Shown here: positions 21,606 to 33,829 of the stretch, piece by piece | Numbering within the stretch: position 1 is the stretch's first letter | Layout of the letters: every line of letters starts with the position of its first letter | Made by a program: the position numbers and the translations under genes | Notes under the pieces: model-generated | Databases searched by the model: none | What the model was told of the DNA's origin: nothing | Seen by the model: only the letters and a program-made list of their open reading frames with translations | Source: Lepeophtheirus salmonis | Lineage: Eukaryota; Arthropoda; Copepoda; Siphonostomatoida; Caligidae | Direction: 5' to 3' | Length of the DNA: 64,000 nt | Assembly (NCBI RefSeq): GCF_016086655.4 | Contig: NC_052136.2 | Span: forward strand, 41,904,492 to 41,968,491

Positions 21606-22539
21606 GACCCATTTATTCTATAAAAATTATAAATTACAAACTATGGCCAATAACATTGATATATAAATGATTCCACATTTACAAATTTAACAAAAATAGT
21701 TATACTGTTTGTCCGTTCTACTTTTTGAACTTGTGACGTTTTGTCCTTGCACGTTTTGTTTATCGGCTTTATGTCTAAGCACCTCAAAAAACCAGGTTTG
21801 ATATTTTAGAGCAATTTAAAAGTTGAAAATGTGAGTACAAAAATACAATAATGGATAAAATTAACGTCATGGGCTAACATTTATTGTCAGATAGAGAGCT
21901 AACGGAAAACAGATATATGGGAAAACATTCATTTATTTGGTTGCATACATATTTTATTTATAGAGCGGGGATCTTTTATGGGAGTGGAAGGAAAAGGCCG
22001 GAGCAAAACTTATGGTATTACTGAATTAAAGCCATGTGAATATCAGCTGCCTGTTACATGATTTTGGAGGGAGAAAATAGATAATTTCTGCTACAAAGAG
22101 GAGAAATATCGACATTATTATTAAATTCATTTAATATATTTTATTATACATTTTTAAAACAATTTACAGGAAAGATAGGGGACAATACTATTGATCTATT
22201 GAATAATGAACAAAAAAGAAGGAAGAGTACACGCAAAAAACGTTTTTCCTTTTTTAATTTTAACGTATATTTTTACTATAACAATTTCAATCCTATGTAT
22301 AAGTTTTCCTCCACGTAATAAGTAATTGATAAAGCAATTAGGTATGAGCAAACAAAAAAAAACACAGCTTGTAAATATCATCTGGAAGGCTTTGTGGTAG
22401 TCTACAGTGTACTTGGGTCACAACATAAATAAATTAAAAAAACATATTTTTCTAAATTTTTAATTAAAATAATTTTCTCATTGCTTTCTACATATATGCA
22501 TAACAATGGATAAGGTAGAAGAGGGACTAATTATGTTGG
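21606..22539. other. Spacer, nothing recognised
   Basis: No gene recognised. A 61-codon minus frame (22196-22381) is Phe/Ile-rich and unsupported. Confidence 0.4.
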
Positions 22540-22860
22540 GCACTGCAACTTCTTCTTGCATTTTGGCCCCATCCATCATTCCATAGATCGACTCCGAGTC
22601 CCTCTCCTCCCTCCCTGAAATACTCTTTAAGAGACTAAATCACAACCTACTCCACAAAATGAACTCTTCCATTACTTTCATGCTCCTTTAAATTGCTAAT
22701 TGTATGGATTTCTCGAAAAAAAGTGGAGATCCTTCTCCTATTACTGCAATAATATATTTTTTTGCTTCACTTGGTGAAGTTATTTCCTTATTATTAAAAG
22801 TTTGCAATAATCGAATTTCAACTCAAATTCAGTATATCCATTATTATCTTCATTTATATA
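22540..22860 (+). repeat. Repeat family E arm
   Basis: CATAGATCGACTCCGAGTCC, CCCTCCCTGAAATACTC, GAACTCTTCCATTACTTTCA, TTGCTTCACTTGGTGAAG and AATAATCGAATTTCAACTC match the complement of 17588-17860 in the same order. One arm only; the mirrored arm is absent. Confidence 0.6.
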
Positions 22861-24789
22861 AAGGTTTTACATAGGTTTATGTAAGTATGAAATATATTGA
22901 AGGGATAATTTACTCTTAATGAGTGTTGTTTGGAAAAATCAACATGAATCGTTCGACGTATCACCATTGCTTTATTGACTTTTGTTCAGATGACGTTGGG
23001 ATTTGTTTAAATACACCATTTACCGTTTTAGTGATAGTTTATACTTGTGTGTATATTCTATGTTTTAATATTACGTACACCTTTTATATTTTAATACCTG
23101 ATAAATATGTTATTCAGTGTATGATTGTACACCCAATGCAATCAAATTATTTAGAAGTTATTTCCTTGGCCCATTGCTTTCTGTATTTAAATAGTCATCT
23201 TGCGACAGTACAGTTCTGACTGCTATTCTTCTTGATGCCCTCTTATGTGGTTTCCACTTCATATCATATGAACTTAATAATAATTAGTAGGATCCAGATT
23301 ATGTTTATATTATATTCACAACTTCTTATAAGAAAAAAAACGGCAAAAGCAGATTGACAACATCATGAAGGGTCTCACAACAGAAGTGTAGTTTTTCGAC
23401 TTGAGGGTTGCTATATAATTGTTATCTCTTGTAGCTTAAATTTTTATTTTATTAGAATATAATCAAACTATATTTTTACTTATTTTATATGGAAAGTTAT
23501 TGCTTTAGTTAGATTAAATTATACATAATTACAGCTAAGCAAAGATGACAAAGTCCAGACAATTCGTAGACAACAGTGAAATATAAACCATAGAAGATCC
23601 GGGTCCAAAAAATGACATATTTATAGGGATATATCACAGTATTACCAAGGATTTTGTAATATCGCCATTAAAAAATGATGACGTCAATCCAGCTTCACGT
23701 TGCCTTAAACGTCACTTAGTTTCTGATTAGAAATTCCGAGCTGCCTTTGGAATAACATGATTTTTTCTCTCTCAAATACTTATCAAGCAGCTGAATGAGA
23801 AGCTTTCATGTAAATATGTCCTAAATATAAAAGAGCAGACTGCTCTATTTTGGATGAAATTGAAGATTAAGCAATCATTTACTCTAATTGGACTCCACTT
23901 TGATATTAATCACAAGACAGAATCAGATATATTTCAAAATGTTTTAGAGCGCAATATAAAGTAGCTTTACATGAACTTTGGTGGCACACAAAGGAAAATG
24001 TTCGAAATATTAAATTACTTATGTATATAATTCCTTGATCGACAAAGTTAATGAAATTATTTTTAATATTATAAAGGTAATAAATTATTTTCCTTCTCAT
24101 TTTAAAATAGAAATATGACAGTGATAATGAAATAAATTAAACATTTTTATGGCAAACAATATTAATACTTTCATAAATTTTACTTATTACATCTGAAATG
24201 TCTTTAGTCTGCATTCAAAGATTAGGAACTACAGAATTGCTGGAAAAATTACAAATCATGTAAAGTTTTTCAAATTAATTGGAAAGAGAATGCAATAGTT
24301 ACAATTCTTGTGCCCCCTTTTTGCGTAACCTCAAGGCTGCTAGCATGGAGGTAGTTAGGGCCCCTTGTTAAATCCAATTTAGGTGGGGGAGGGAGGGAGT
24401 CGTTTAAGGTCTCAACTTTTACCCCAATGGATTTTTTCTTAATCTTTAAAAATCAATAGCCCCTACTAGCTAGTAAGAATTAGGACTGGGGGTTTATTTA
24501 TGCAAAGAGATCTTATCCTTTAGAGAGATAGCGTAGTTTAGTTTTAGGAGTGTCAAATTGAGAAGCCCTTCCTAGTAACTGGAGATTTGGCAGTATAAAG
24601 ATAATAAGTGTAATTATTTAGGTGTAGTTGTGGGCTCTATATATAGTACCTATTTACACCAAAGATTGGGATTAATTCTTACTTCAGAGGGAGAAGTAAA
24701 CACTATGTCGACCTATTTAATACTGAAAAAAAAGAGCACATACATCAAACGTTATTCCTTTTCTAATCGCTAAACTTAGTTTTTTTCTT
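22861..24789. other. Spacer with unassigned frames
   Basis: The 98-codon plus frame 22923-23219 has a hydrophobic Tyr/Val/Ile centre (residues 30-60) resembling one or two membrane spans, but no family resemblance. There is no sign of conserved splicing or a second copy. I see no gene that I can support in this 1.9 kb. Confidence 0.35.
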
Positions 24790-25020
24790 AACACAATTTT
24801 ATTCTGTGGTGATTGTTTATTAACTTGTCAAAAGAGGGTCTAAGCAGATCTTTGTTTTGTTCTCAAAAATCTAATAAAGTTTAAAAACAGCTAATTAAAT
24901 GTTATTTGAAATGTAGAAAGTTCTTCTTCCTAATTTTAGCTGTAATTCATTCCCTACCCATTAATCGTATAATAGACAGCTGATGTTAACAAGGATATTA
25001 ATTCAGTAATACCATGAGAC
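24790..25020 (+). repeat. Dispersed repeat family C, diverged
   Basis: Contains TAATTAAATGTTATTTGAAA, GAAAGTTCTTCTTCCTAAT, and GACAGCTGATGTTAACAAGG followed by ATTCAGTAATACCATGAG. These blocks are in the same order as in 50855-51290. Confidence 0.5.
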
Positions 25021-25026
25021 GAGATT

Positions 25027-25175
25027 TTTTTTTTGATGTTCCTTTAATTGGTTAGATGGAGTTGCACAGATTAAGTATAAATAAACATTTTAGTATTACA
25101 ATTACTCCATCTAACCTAGGAATCTTTTGGTGAAATCCATATACATGAAGTATATTTCTTACTCTAGGGGTGCGA
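25027..25175 (+). repeat. Dispersed repeat family B with hairpin core
   Basis: One of five copies. GGTTAGATGGAGTTGC and, about 45 bp on, ATTACTCCATCTAACC are inverted, so the core can form a long imperfect hairpin. It is followed by GAAATCCATATACATGAAGT. The other copies are at 55288, 56187, 56893 (partial) and 58972 (3' part). Confidence 0.65.
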
Positions 25176-25316
25176 TACTTAGTCATGAATTAAATGAGAA
25201 ACTACAGTCAGTCCATGGAAGGTGGGGGGAGGGGTTGAGGATTAAAATAACATTATGAAAAATTAAGATATCATTTGTTTAATTTAATGAAAGGAAAAGT
25301 TTTGTAAGCTTTAGTC

Positions 25317-25346
25317 AAAAAAAAAAAAAAAAAAATATATATATGT
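25317..25346 (+). repeat. A(20) tract with TA run
   Basis: Twenty A residues followed by a short TA repeat. It could be the scar of a retroposon tail, but no retroposon body was recognised upstream. Confidence 0.6.
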
Positions 25347-25609
25347 GTTCTCAAAAATTTACATGACACAAATATGTCTTAAGTAATTATAAAAAAAGGT
25401 GCTCTGTGGTTGAAAGGGCAAGAAAATTTTATGTATTGAACGTGTGAGGATATAATAATGAAACCTTTATTTTTCTATTATGAGGCATTTTAATACCATT
25501 TTATGTCATTCGACTCTTCTTTATCCATTGTATCATCTAATTTCTGGCAGACATCACTTGAGTTGTAAATCCTGAGCATTTTTAGAGTACGAATTTTGTC
25601 ATTGTTAGC

Positions 25610-25975
25610 AACTTGAATAGTGTTTTTATTTATTTTCTAAAGGTGTTATAATTATTATTTAACTCTTGAGGAGAGAACATCTAAGTATAAAGTGTAACAT
25701 CGAGTGAGTGTACCCATGAATGACTGAGAGTTAGACAAAGGATTCTTTATGGAGTTATCAGTGAATGTCTCTGTTGGACTCAGAGTATAATTGAAGATTG
25801 TCATCGGTTTAAGCCAAGGCATCATTGCTTAATACTGAGTGGGACTTGTGTTTCTTTCCTTTATCTCATAGCTTTAGCTTGCACCTACTCTAATGAAACG
25901 TCAAGACGGCTAAGCTACTCTCCTCCAAAATATTATTCATATGAATAGTTTTAATGTTACTTTTCAGTTTCCTTT
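25610..25975 (+). repeat. Repeat family A, best full-length copy
   Basis: A nearly complete copy, about 360 bp. Ordered blocks: CAACTTGAATAGTGTTTTTA, ATTATTATTTAACTCTTGAG, GAGAGAACATCTAAGTATAA, ATGAATGACTGAGAGTTAGA, TTGGACTCAGAGTATAATTG, CTAATGAAACGTCAAGACGG and CTAAGCTACTCTCCTCCAAA. There is no coding frame. RNA polymerase III boxes were not convincing and the ends show only weak inverted similarity, so SINE versus MITE remains open. Confidence 0.65.
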
Positions 25976-26637
25976 TCTCTTTACCAAAAACGTTTACGAT
26001 TTAACACCCTGGTTGTAACACAGCAGACTCAATTGCTCACTAAATATAATGGATAGTGACGAATACTAATACAACCGTAATTTTGGAAGAGTTTAATCCA
26101 TATATTACATTAGCTCTCGTTATTAATTGATGCTTTTGTTTTTAATTTCATCGCTAGATGACGTCAAGTTTGAATATCAATTGCCGTTAAAAAAGGAAAC
26201 GAATTATTTTCTTCTCGTAAAATAAATATACGTATTTGTATGCATATTCAATTACGACCACAGTCGTTATCTGGGGGGAAAAATTGGATTCCGTTCCTAC
26301 CTAAAATAAAAAATGATAAAGAAATGATTTGTGTAATGGAAGCCAAAGAGTTTATTATAAAAATTAACAACCACACCCAATCTGAATGGATATTTCATGT
26401 ACAATGTACATTAGGGTGGGACTAATACCATTAATTTCTTGAATGTTGACAGATAATGCATAAACTACTTTTGTGTTGAATTTTTTTTTTTTGGTATTTG
26501 TAGAGTTTTTGTAGCTTTTTCCAAAATTTCATATACCCTGTGTTTAAGGTAAATATTAATATATTAGGTTGACTCATAAAAAATTTGCATGTACTATAAA
26601 AATTCGATTTTTTAAAAACACTAAAATGACTGTACTA
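25976..26637. other. Spacer, nothing recognised
   Basis: No gene. The 61-codon frame 26240-26425 contains no recognised motif. Confidence 0.4.
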
Positions 26638-27447
26638 GGCGGTCCATTGAAATCTGAATACTGACTAATTCAATAATTAATGAAGTTTGAGTGATTAAAA
26701 TTATTTCATATTCCGATATATTAAAGCATAAACATTTGGTTACAAAAAAAGACAACAACACTAACATCTCTAGTTTAATTTCAAGTCGAGTAAATGACAC
26801 TTTAACATGATCAACGAATTTCAATTCGCGCAGTTCAAGCATTTTTCTTCCCATGACCACCGTCTATAACATTAGCACTCTATCAAAAAAAAAAACAAAA
26901 AAAAACTGGACACGGAGGAGTTAAAGAAAACAGCCATGCAAGAGATCTCGGTACCAGACTTTCCAGAGAGCCCAAAAAGTGGGTGGAAAAAGCCTTGTGA
27001 GGATGGAAGGACTACTTTTGACGTAAACAATGAAAGAAACCCATCTCCTCCGTTGCAAGACTCTTTAGAATGAGTCTTTTGAACTCTTTTTTTTAAAACT
27101 TTTGGTCCCCCTATAGCTCTGAGGCTAACCCCCTCAACTACATTTTTGGGTACATGACGAAAAGAAGGGCTGCCGGTCAGTCATCGAAACACTGAGGCCT
27201 CCGAAGCCACAGTCAGCCAGTACTTGGGTGTAATGACAGAGACATTATATACGTAGCTGGTGCCAGGCCTTCTACCGCCACCTGGAAACCATCATTGTTG
27301 CTAGGGGCGGCTACATTAATGATTAAGGGACCTCATACATTCAACTATTTATTGTATTAACTTTGTTTAAAATTATATTCTTAATAATCAATTAAATCTT
27401 GTTGAAGTTTATAATTAAAAGTGTTCAGATTTTAATGGACCATTCGA
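26638..27447 (+). mobile_element. Short mariner-type element with inverted ends
   Basis: The left end GGTCCATTGAAATCTGAATA (26641-26660) and the right end, whose complement starts GGTCCATTAAAATCTGAACA (27443-27424), form a clear terminal inverted repeat, giving an element of about 0.8 kb. Inside, plus-strand fragments read LKKTAMQEISVPDFPES (DNA-binding half) and, after shifts, NPLNYIFWVHDEKKGC, SVIETL and AFYRHLETIIVARGGY. The last three fit the third catalytic block and C-terminus of a mariner-like transposase. The middle of the catalytic domain is deleted, so the element could only have been mobilised in trans. Confidence 0.7.
26930..27330 (+). pseudogene. Internally deleted transposase
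   Basis: Coding remains within the inverted-repeat element. The C-terminal part has the ARGGYIND ending typical of the family (family consensus AxGGYI). The stretch NPLNYIFW keeps the residues around the third catalytic position, but the DNA between the HTH part (about 26950) and 27110 is too short to hold the first two catalytic aspartates. Stops and frame changes are present. Confidence 0.55.
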
Positions 27448-28399
27448 TACAACAGAATGGTTTGCTTTTCAACTACTTTTGAATTTTGATGACGGCTAAT
27501 GAGGAAAAGTTGTCATAGTGTATGAAAATTATCTTCGCAAATGGCATGGTTCTACGAAGTTATCTTTATGTCGCACATCTCTATCAAATTATGAAAAAAT
27601 GTAAAAGCTCTTTTCGTAGTAAATATAGGAGGACATTTTTAGTTATTAGTTAACTAAGTTAACTAGAAAATTTTGGTAGACATTTTTTTCTACCTTTAAA
27701 GAATGTTTTAAAAGTGTTTTTCTAAAACATTCACATGGAACAGAATAAAAGAAAAAAGATAGATAAAAAGTTAAGAAAATTTGATGATCCGTGTATAGCG
27801 AGCATTCTTTTTTTACATTTTCAAAAAGGAAATATCAAAATTTTCATATGTATTCTCTCCTTTTCCTCTGTAGGGCAGCTTTAAAAAACCTTTATGATGT
27901 TTCTATAGGGAGAATAATGTCTATGTCATAATAAATTAATTAAAAATAGATACATAGCACTCATATTACACAATCACCCTGGGATGCTATTTCGTCGTGG
28001 CATTAGTTCTCATAATTTTTTATGTTGGTCCAACTTCCAGAAAGAGCATCTTTAGGGCTATCAAACTCGTTCTCTTGGAGTAGATGTTTGCCTGGGTATT
28101 AGGAAGAGAGAGAGAGAGGGGGGGGGGCATATGATCTTAAATCTTGCTCTTTCAAGACATATTATGGAGTAACCGGTTAATGAAGAACTGTTTGTACCCT
28201 AGATCGTCTGTTAAGATACTATGAATGTTTTTTACTGTAGTCTTGTTGTCGAATGTTCAATCAAGGGTTGTAATCGATCAGTTGAAGACCGCCGTAAATT
28301 TTGTTATGGCTCTGGATCTCTTGTGAACGCCCTGAAACCCCCTTCGTCTCCATAGTGAAAGAGCAATCCTACATCTTTCTGGCTCTGTTTTGTGTGTTG
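27448..28399. other. Spacer with GA/G-run microsatellite
   Basis: Contains an (AG)n tract with a run of 10 G at 28104-28127. A GC-richer stretch at 28245-28390 reads in part as ERPETPFVSIVKEQS, which resembles the HTH of Tc1-like transposases, but the match is too short to call. Confidence 0.4.
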
Positions 28400-28660
28400 A
28401 TTAATGATGGACGATTAATCAAAATCAGTTTCTTTTTTTAAATGTATTTGTTTGAAATTTATTTTAATTTAAAAAATTTTCGAACAAAAAAATAAAGTTT
28501 CTGGATTAAAAAAACAATTACAAACATTCCCCCCCAAAGTATATATATATAATACTGTGGACCCCCTTGATAGCAAAATGATATTTTTAACTATTATTTA
28601 AAGTATTAAAGAATTGGCATCAAGATTTTTTTGTTATCGTCCCATCAATATTGTAGGTGT
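28400..28660. mobile_element. MITE-like repeat, family F
   Basis: The left edge AATGATGGACGATTAATC and the right edge GTTATCGTCCCATCAATATT are inverted. The right half (CAAAATGATATTTTTAACTA to TATTAAAGAATTGGCATC) matches 2047-2095. At about 260 bp it is shorter than the first copy and lacks the minisatellite that copy carries. Confidence 0.5.
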
Positions 28661-29464
28661 TTGTTATGGATTTTACCCCTCTTCCAGTGGAGGTAGACAT
28701 AGCTTTAAATATAAATACTCTAATGATGCAGTGGTGTAATGATTAAATAATACATTTGACGCACATGTACTATGGCACTTAACACCTAAATCAAACAAAC
28801 AATAATTTCTTGCGAGTAAAATTTAATCGGCTTTGTCCTAAAGGTAAACATATTTCAGGGAAATTGCACATATGGGCTCGTTTACTGGTCCAAACAGGGC
28901 ACCAAGAAAAAAAAAGGTTTAGTGTTATACTTAAGAATTTTCTGGACACGAGCCTCACCCTAATGTTCATATTATGCATATGAGCACGTATTCCTCCAGG
29001 GGGGTGCTGAGATATTCATTATGTTAATTGGGGTGGTGTTTTTCCCCTTCCAATAGGGACTCCGAGCTGTTGTTTCAATACTATTATTGCTGTTCCTACT
29101 TTATTGTCAAATGGAGGAGCTCGTACTACATTTTAAGAGCTTTCTTTTAGGGGCTCTTATTATTATTAATGGAGAGTCAAATGAGCAATTATCAGGCGAT
29201 TCTAATTAAGGTTTTCCAGAGGGATTATTGTTATATGTGTACATTTAAGAAATATTTATTGCACTGAAAGAGAATAGAGCATGAGTAAACAAAAAAAATG
29301 TATTATCCGCAAGGTGGTGTGACAGTCTATATATAGTGACTTAAAAAAATGGCGCATGGCGAAAAGAATTTTTAATGCACCCTCTATGTGAGTAACCTAC
29401 ATCTACATAGTAATGAAAATCGTTTGCACTTTGAGTTTATTAAAAAAAAGTATCACCGAAAATC
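28661..29464. other. Spacer, nothing recognised
   Basis: No gene recognised; the minus frame 28791-28979 has no family motif. Confidence 0.4.
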
Positions 29465-29705
29465 AACATAGTAACTCTAACAATTTGAAGAATATTTTGG
29501 AGGAGAGTAGCTTGGCTGTCATACGATTTAGTTAGATCAGCAACAATCAGCTTTGATAAAAGAGGAGGGGAAGAAGGAAATAAACGAAGATATTGACTCG
29601 CATTCCTCCAATCTCGATCCTCAATTTTACTCTGATTCCAAAAAGGACTTCTAATTGTAACTCAGCGACAAATCCTCAAGGTTACTCTCCGTCGTTCTTG
29701 AGCAG
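29465..29705 (-). repeat. Repeat family A, reverse copy
   Basis: AACAATTTGAAGAATATTTT, GGAGGAGAGTAGCTTGGCTG, AGATCAGCAACAATCAGC, ATCTCGATCCTCAATTTTAC and AATCCTCAAGGTTACTCTCC complement the forward copies in order. The 5' part is missing. Confidence 0.6.
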
Positions 29706-29926
29706 ACACGAACGTTCAATCGGGTTTTTCATTTTTGCTTGTCGTTCAGACATTTTTGATCCTACAAAAACATAACAAGCATCAAATTGTAGCTTTTTGT
29801 TGGCTCTTTTGAATGGTTTGACGTACAAAATTATCAGACTTTTGGAACTGAGACTAGATATTCTCAAAGACGATTATAATTTTTGAGTCAGAACCCTGTA
29901 GCCTAAAACAGTTCTAATATATTTTG

Positions 29927-30172
29927 TTTTCTCGTTGCCAATCTGAACAATATTTTTATTTTTTAAAGAAACTAACATTATTCTTTCATTCTTGAAGGAT
30001 TTTAAAAAAATTATAAAGTGGGTTTACTTATGAATGACGGAGTAGGATTTGTGTTTATTTCCTTCCTCTGACGCCTGTTCGCAGCTAATCTAATGAAACT
30101 TCATGACAGCTAAGCTGCTCTTCCCTCAAAAATTCTTCAAATTATCAAGGTTACTATATTGATTTTCAGTTT
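29927..30172 (+). repeat. Repeat family A, internally deleted
   Basis: Begins with the family 5' edge (TTGCCAATCTGAACAATA), skips most of the middle (ATGAATGACGGAGTAGGATT) and resumes with the 3' blocks CTAATCTAATGAAACTTCAT, GACAGCTAAGCTGCTCTTCC and CAAGGTTACTATATTGAT. The central third is deleted. Confidence 0.65.
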
Positions 30173-31332
30173 AATTTATTTATACATACTGCCAGGGCAT
30201 ATTTTATACATCTCTAGAGATAGTTTATACATTGATCATATTCAAATAGATTAATATATTTTTAAATCTTATTTTGTGCTCTACCCCTTATTGATATTAC
30301 ACCCATATAACATACATAGATAAATGGTTATGTAGAATGTACTACTACATTATATAGTTATATATATTGTATTCAGACTATGATAAGAAGACGGAATCAT
30401 CATAACATGAAGGCACTTCAAAAAGCAACTTTTTATATATATTTAGAATACAACGGAAAGATTAAATTCTTTTTTTTATACCTCTACTGCGCTTCCTACC
30501 CAACTCCTCTAGCGGAAGAAGAAACTACAACATATCATTTAATGAAAGTAGTTTTATATGGTTTTTTTTTGTTGTTGTTTTTTGCTATCATAACAATGAT
30601 TCAAATTTTGATCAAATTCATCACATTCAATGGATCCTCTTCTCTAAATGTAGGTAGGTATATATATGATTATATTTCTAATAGTATGTAGATGGGAAAA
30701 CGTGAGTGCTTTCTTTACAATATTTAAAAAATATATTTGTGGCATTTATATCTACATATACATAGTGTTGTAAATCTTAAGCATTGTGTATCGACCGAGA
30801 TTAGGTTCTTGTTGTTTGCAACCGAAAAAGGGATTTTTATTTCCTAAGTCTGCTATCATTATTGAGGAGAGAACATCAGTGTATATAAGGGGTATCAAAT
30901 TGAAAAAAAGACATTTTGAATCTTTAAATTTAACAAGTACAGATGTTGCGTATGTGTTGCCATTTCTAATCTTCAATCTAGCCTCCATTGTCTTTGATTA
31001 TTCTCTTGATGTGCCACTGGAAGCTTTGGTAGGTGGTAGTAAAAGTTGTCACATAAAATGAACACATTGAATTTTAAAATTCAACAAGATATATAAAATT
31101 TAATAGAACAATATAAAGATTAAAATAATAATAAGATACATTAATTTGGGTAGCGATAAAATTAATAATAAATAAACGTTATAGTTTAAAATTAAACTCC
31201 TAGATCAAAGCCCAACGCTTCAATATTAACAACTTATGTTTTTTACAAACGATATAAAAATATACTAATGCCTACCACTACAAAGTACATATAATATTAT
31301 AATGATAAAAAAAAAAGACAAATAAACAACAA
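30173..31332. other. Spacer with unassigned frames
   Basis: Plus frames 30380-30691 and 30786-31061 overlap a minus frame (30752-30988). Neither has a recognised domain. The first has a single hydrophobic segment after Leu-Tyr-Gly. Not supported as genes. Confidence 0.35.
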
Positions 31333-31399
31333 CTATATCTTCGATTTACTTGTTCTCATCATCAAATATCTACTTACTAAACATTTAAAGGTTGAGTAG

Positions 31400-31760
31400 A
31401 ACTTACATGAACATTGTGGGAAAAATCGAACAATATCAGCAGCGTATTTCCATTTTCTATCCTCATAACGGGGATCCTTAAGGAAAAGACTGCGTATCTT
31501 GCTGCAGATGCAATGAAAATTTTCCTCAGAGAGTGATAGCTTAAAGGACACGCAGAAGTGATGCATGTATGCTTTAGCGCTAACTAGAGCACAGCAGACA
31601 GCCATAGTTTCTGTGGTCGCCTTTTCCTTTCCTTTGAGCATTCCAAAAAGAATGTAGGCAAACGAGTACTGGGGAAGGTAGTCACTCAAATTAAAAAGAT
31701 AATTATTCAAATCAAATAAATAACAAAACCAGATAATGCTGGGCATCACACAAATGCATG
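31400..31760 (-). pseudogene. LINE C-terminal domain
   Basis: The open frame 31333-31749 (138 codons) holds FGMLKGKEKATTETMAVCCA in the place of the CxxC...ET..H....C signature of LINE C-termini, with the His lost and some Cys replaced. The continuing LSLSEENFHCICSKIRSLF and KWKYAADIVRFF look like the terminal helices. A GTAAGT at 31406-31411 and a CCCCAG at about 31674 could mimic splice sites, and a host exon was considered, but the upstream frame (LLDLLQK, SLTFVKED, RPFxxN) continues a LINE-type polyprotein. Confidence 0.4.
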
Positions 31761-32359
31761 GATGACTGAGTTAAAATTATTTTCACAGTCCCTACCAGGA
31801 GAGTTAAAGTAAATACAGCCCGTCGAAATAAGGAACCGAGTCGTAAATTTCCTATCCTCTTTGACAAAAGTGAGGGACTCCATTATTACCTTTTCTCATT
31901 TTTGCAGCAGGTCAAGAAGATCAATATAAGTTTGAAAAATTTTCGGTGTATCATGATCTGATGGAGTCTGAATTAACATATTTAAATTCCAAGGTATTGC
32001 AGATTTATAAAACTTTTAGCAGAGGGTAAAAAAAATTTTCCTGACTTAACCATTGACTCTTGTATTGTAAACATGGATCGTTAAAATTTATTTGGAAAGA
32101 GCCTGAATATCGACACTAATTGGGCTATCAAAAGGTCCAAAGAACGACTTCTTTTTTGAAAAATGACGAATAATGCCCACAGTAGAAGTCAAATCATACG
32201 TCGTAGAAGCTTTCTACAAAATTCTTTTGGAGGCAGACCAGGAAGGAGATATGGCAAAAAGAACATCAGCTATTAATAAATTTTACTATTAGAAATGACA
32301 AAACGCCATTTTTTTTCTGGATTACTGGATAAATCTCTTATAATCTTTCTATATATTTT

Positions 32360-33180
32360 AGGTAGAACATGACCTAACTGACCCAACCCTCCTCCAAGTT
32401 GTCTCCTTGGCCTTTTTAGAGCCTGAATTTAACTTCAGTGAAATCATTCGTGTAGCCAACCAACTTACGCTACGATCACCCAATCGGCCAATCTTGGCAA
32501 CGCGGTAACTAAATAAAGCACTGAAAGAATCATCTTTACGTTGCACATGTCGACACACGTCTGCATGTTCAATCTCCTCCATTCAGTTATCCTAAGATTT
32601 AAAAAAACCTTTCTAAATGTATTTTTTATTCCCAAAATTAACTCCAAATCCAAAGTACTTGCGTCTAATATCCTGAGTAAGTTACTCAATTGCAGCAATA
32701 AAAAGAAAGGGAACCACCAGGTATCCCTGTCTGCAGCGCCTTTTCAGAAGAATTGGACCACTTTCAAGACCATCCATGGTGATTTTAGAGGCCCCATTTA
32801 CTAACAGTGCCCTCCTTGGGTTAAAAAAATCGAGTGGGTAGTAATTTTTTGACAGATTAAAGGATTCGTCGATGATAAAAAGAATCAAACGTTTTAATAA
32901 AATCAATTGCAATAATAACACCGAACATATTATTCCAAACCAATGATTCTATCAAACATTAAATACTGCGTGATATATCTGAAATCTTCCTGTTTTCCAA
33001 GACGCCTTTCTGATGGGCTCTATTTGCCTGGCAATAACACCAGAAAGGACCTTATATGATTTGTTTAACACTGTTATGGGTCTCAAATAATTTATATCCA
33101 AACCATCCCCTTTCTTTGGTATTAATACAACCCTACCTTGGATGGGAAAACTGGAGTATAAATTCCCTTTTTCCTAACTG
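32360..33180 (-). pseudogene. LINE reverse transcriptase
   Basis: Reading leftward from 33180: a KKGDG.DI block with YLRPITVLNKSYKVLSGVIA (RT motif 1-2), ILLKRL.LFIIDESF, ALLVNGASKITMDGLESG then RRCRQG (motif B/B', which in the family ends in RQGCPLSPLLF), FLFIAAIELL, a damaged ADDV block (HADVCRHV) and RTxISWLxT-like residues before LKKAKET. These are the palm and thumb of a CR1/L2-type RT, which copies the element RNA at a nicked target. The catalytic YADD has lost residues and at least three frames are used. Confidence 0.65.
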
Positions 33181-33829
33181 GAATTTTTGAGCCCTTATAC
33201 CAACTCAGGATTGAAAAGAATCGTGAAATGCAAAAAATGTTCGTTGTTTTACATAAAGTCTTTTCATTATGTATAATTTTGATAATTGATGATGCTGTAG
33301 TGTTTTTTTTACTCTTTAACTTTTTTAGCTATGCAGAGCATAGCTATTTTCTTTTAACACCTTTTTCTTCATATCACCCTCTAAAGCTTCTGATATTCGA
33401 CAAATATTATCGAAGTCTGACGCTTAACTTCTTTAAAAAAGGTAACCATTATCTAAGATATCATCCACATCTTTTTGAAACTGTATTACTCTTGTATCTC
33501 CAACATATTTACATGATGAGGATTTAATAATCCTCTTAAAATTTTAGTAGCTTGCTTGGTAGAACCATTTGTATCAAAGGAGTTGACAAGTATAATTTTC
33601 ATGGTCCTTTGTAACCCTTCTTCTTCAAGAATCAATTTTGGCATTAGGAAACTTCGAACTCCTCTAAGGGTGTAGAATTCAATTGAAATTATTTATGATC
33701 TGAACTAGGTCCGGGCATTACTCGTCAATCTTAATTTTTGATAAAAACGACATATTCTTGAAAAATGAAGCACCACCTCCAGTAAACAGTTTCCTCTCAA
33801 GATGTGACCCTCATAACATTTACTAAGTT

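Noticed and set aside
22923..23219. 98-codon frame with hydrophobic centre
   Set aside because: No family motif, no second copy and low-complexity AT-driven composition.
28245..28390. Possible HTH of a Tc1-like transposase (ERPETPFVSIVKEQS)
   Set aside because: Only about 15 residues fit and no further block follows.
31400..31680. Candidate host exon with CCCCAG acceptor and GTAAGT donor
   Set aside because: The residues and their order fit the C-terminal domain of the adjoining LINE better, and splice-like words are expected by chance.
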